15,301 nt of DNA, taken from positions 1 through 15,301 of the forward strand of contig SKRP01000301.1 in the NCBI GenBank assembly GCA_007118445.1, given 5' to 3'. Under the pieces are notes generated by a model. The model was not told the origin of the DNA and made no database searches. It worked only from the letters and a program-made list of their open reading frames with translations. Positions 13,875 to 15,301 of the stretch are shown here, in pieces. Numbering within the stretch: position 1 is the first letter of the stretch; the number at the start of each line of letters is the position of its first letter. Position numbers and translations under genes: made by a program. This DNA is from Natronohydrobacter sp. GTDB taxonomy: Bacteria > Pseudomonadota > Alphaproteobacteria > Rhodobacterales > Rhodobacteraceae.

Positions 13875-14813
13875 TCACCCGTTCCAGAGCACCTGACCAA
13901 GATTGCTCAGATCATATCCGCCCAGATGCGCGGCGCGGCGCGCAAAGATGTCAGAGCGCGCGAAGGTCAGGAGTGTCTGGATGGGCGGCTCGAAGTAATC
14001 GCGCCGGGTCATGGCCAGATCGAAGCTCTCGTCGGTGACGAGGGGAATGAAGCCGAGATGCCCGGCCACGGCCTTGAGGCCGATCCCGCAATCTGCCTCG
14101 CCGGTTTCGATCAGCGTGGCAAGGTCAACATGGGTTTCTGCCGGGCGGTCCACTGTGGCCAGATCGGCCTGGCTCAGCCCTTCGCGGGCCAGCAGTTGTT
14201 CGAACAGCCGTGTCGAGCCCGCACCGCCTGCGCGCGTGGCAAAGCGCAGACCGCGCTCTGCGGCGTCCTTGAGCCCCGAAATCCCATGCGGATTGCCCGC
14301 TGCGGTGATCAGCCCCTGCGTCCGGCGTGCCCAGTGGATCAGGACATGGCTGGTGCCAGGCAGATGCGACCGGGCGACGGCGCGGTTCCATTCGCCCGTT
14401 TCCGGGTCGAGCAGGTGGAACCCGGCCAGCACCGCACGCGCCGCCGCCAGATCTTCAAGCCCCTGGCTTGATCCCCGCGCCAGCACGGCTAGCCCGCTGC
14501 CTGACTGGCGCAGCGCCCATTCCAGGAGCGGGTCATTCGAGCCTGCATAAATCGGCGGGGCGGGCGCGATGCCTGCCTCGGGCAGTTCGGTCTGGGCTTC
14601 GAGCCAGGCATCGACCAGGCGGCGCGGAAACAGCAGCTTGCCGGTGGCGCGGCTGAACGGGATCGACTGCCGCGCGACCATCTCGTAGATCGTGCGTTCC
14701 TTCACCCTGAGATAGTCAGCAACCTCCCCGGTCGTCATCAGCGGCGACGAGGGCACCGATGCGACAGCCGCTTTGGCTGCGCCGGGGGTCAACTCGACCG
14801 GTGTATCCTGCAT
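13875..14813 (-). CDS. Excisionase-type HTH regulator with cytoplasmic PBP-like domain, probable tungstate/molybdate sensor
   Basis: The 312-residue protein has no signal peptide. After a low-complexity start of about 25 residues comes an excisionase-family helix-turn-helix (residues 26-73: MTTGEVADYLRVKERTIYEM then FPRRLVDAWL). From about residue 88 onward it matches the periplasmic-binding-protein-like domain found fused to such HTHs (COG1910 type): YAGSNDPLLEWAL, GFHLLDPETGEWN, TQGLITAAGNP, GLRFATRAGGAGSTRLFEQLL and THVDLATLIETGEADCGIG. The family is thought to sense molybdate/tungstate-type ligands inside the cell and control the matching transporter. It is divergent from tupB with 87 bases between the starts, which supports tungstate as ligand; that is inference from context. 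ATG 14813 has no clear ribosome binding site; Met26 at 14738 is an alternative start. Confidence 0.88.
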   Translation of the reverse strand: MQDTPVELTPGAAKAAVASVPSSPLMTTGEVADYLRVKERTIYEMVARQSIPFSRATGKLLFPRRLVDAWLEAQTELPEAGIAPAPPIYAGSNDPLLEWALRQSGSGLAVLARGSSQGLEDLAAARAVLAGFHLLDPETGEWNRAVARSHLPGTSHVLIHWARRTQGLITAAGNPHGISGLKDAAERGLRFATRAGGAGSTRLFEQLLAREGLSQADLATVDRPAETHVDLATLIETGEADCGIGLKAVAGHLGFIPLVTDESFDLAMTRRDYFEPPIQTLLTFARSDIFARRAAHLGGYDLSNLGQVLWNG

Positions 14814-14828
14814 TTTAGCGCAATCTTA

Positions 14829-14841
14829 TGTAAAACTTACA
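14829..14841. promoter_or_regulatory. Candidate operator TGTAA-N3-TTACA between regulator and tupB
   Basis: TGTAA, three bases, TTACA is a perfect 13-base inverted repeat, 16 bases before the regulator start and about 60 before tupB. It is followed directly by a second inverted repeat, AGAAT-TG-ATTCT, at 14841-14852, and a further TTGTAA half-site lies at 14885-14890 next to the tupB ribosome binding site. The gap is strikingly AT-rich for this genome. It is the natural place for autoregulation and control of tupB. Confidence 0.55.
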
Positions 14842-14900
14842 GAATTGATTCTTACTCTGAAATCTGATCTTTTTCTAGGGCTTTTTGTAAGGAATCTTCC

Positions 14901-15301
14901 TTGGACAGCCCATTCGCAACAGCCTTCAGCCTGATTGCCAGCGGCGATCCCGCCCTGATGCAGATCATCGGACTGTCCTTGCGCGTCACGCTCACCGCCG
15001 TTCTGATCGCCTGCACAATCGGCCTGCCCCTGGGCGCGGCACTGGCGCTTGCACGTTTTCCGGGGCGCGGCGCGGTGATCGTGGTGTTCAATGCCCTGAT
15101 GGGCCTGCCGCCGGTGGTGGCGGGGCTGATCGTCTATCTGATGCTGTCGCGTTCGGGGCCGCTGGGATCGCTCGCGCTCTTGTTCACGCCCACAGCCATG
15201 ATCATCGCCCAGACGCTGCTGATCCTGCCCATCGTCATCTCGCTGACCCGCTCGGTCGTCGAAGACCTCTGGGCCGAGTATCGCGAGCAGCTTTTGTCGC
15301 T
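14901..15301 (+). CDS. tupB: Tungstate ABC transporter permease, 5' part (runs off right edge)
   Basis: The gene begins with TTG at 14901, set by AAGGA at 14889-14893 seven bases upstream; no ATG fits. The visible 133 residues are hydrophobic and follow the binding-protein-dependent permease pattern: a first membrane segment around LSLRVTLTAVLIACTIGLPLG, then FNALMGLPPVVAGLIVYLMLSRSGPLG, then FTPTAMIIAQTLLILPIVISL. The MGLPPVVxGLxVYLxLSRSGPLG stretch and the FTPTAMIIAQ stretch are characteristic of TupB/WtpB-type tungstate permeases. TupB forms the inner-membrane channel used with the binding protein TupA and the ATPase TupC, which would be expected beyond the edge. The divergent HTH-PBP regulator fits metal-oxyanion control. 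Molybdate as substrate cannot be excluded. Confidence 0.9.
   Translation, partial: MDSPFATAFSLIASGDPALMQIIGLSLRVTLTAVLIACTIGLPLGAALALARFPGRGAVIVVFNALMGLPPVVAGLIVYLMLSRSGPLGSLALLFTPTAMIIAQTLLILPIVISLTRSVVEDLWAEYREQLLS

Overview
The window is GC-rich DNA with the codon use and gene content of an alphaproteobacterium, most likely a member of the Rhodobacteraceae. The evidence is a fused indolepyruvate ferredoxin oxidoreductase, an argC-ccmE pair, a PutA without its own DNA-binding domain that is divergent from an Lrp-type regulator, and an excisionase-type HTH/PBP-like regulator divergent from a tungstate permease. The organism call is inferred from gene content and style, not from a marker gene.

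Left part (1-4791, all + strand): the 3' two-thirds of a fused indolepyruvate ferredoxin oxidoreductase, then murI (glutamate racemase), argC (N-acetyl-glutamyl-phosphate reductase) and ccmE (periplasmic heme chaperone). argC and ccmE are 14 bases apart and probably cotranscribed. The ccmF gene that I would expect after ccmE is not there. In its place are a small hairpin and two tandem copies of a 63-bp repeat (4831-4956), followed by a TauE/SafE-type permease on the opposite strand.

Middle part (5790-8571): an accessory-looking island on the - strand. It holds one intact gene for a secreted protein with nine 'TDGTxxGT' repeats. Just downstream is a decayed tandem copy. The copy keeps the leader, the ribosome binding site, the start codon and a Cys-rich motif, but has a two-base deletion inside the first TDGT motif and has lost the TATAAT box of the intact copy.

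Right part (8572-15301): putR and putA are divergent and form the proline-to-glutamate catabolic module. They are followed by a P-loop kinase of the nucleoside/pantothenate/fructose kinase-like group. After a roughly 520-bp gene-poor stretch ending in an 8-bp tandem repeat (about 6.9 copies), a probable tungstate/molybdate-sensing one-component regulator (HTH plus cytoplasmic PBP-like domain) is divergent from tupB, the membrane subunit of a tungstate ABC transporter. tupB starts with TTG and runs off the right edge. The short AT-rich gap between them holds two adjacent inverted repeats that are good operator candidates.

The strongest candidates for something new are the TDGT-repeat gene with its decaying twin and the HTH-PBP/tupB control region. 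The rest is mostly recognisable housekeeping metabolism.
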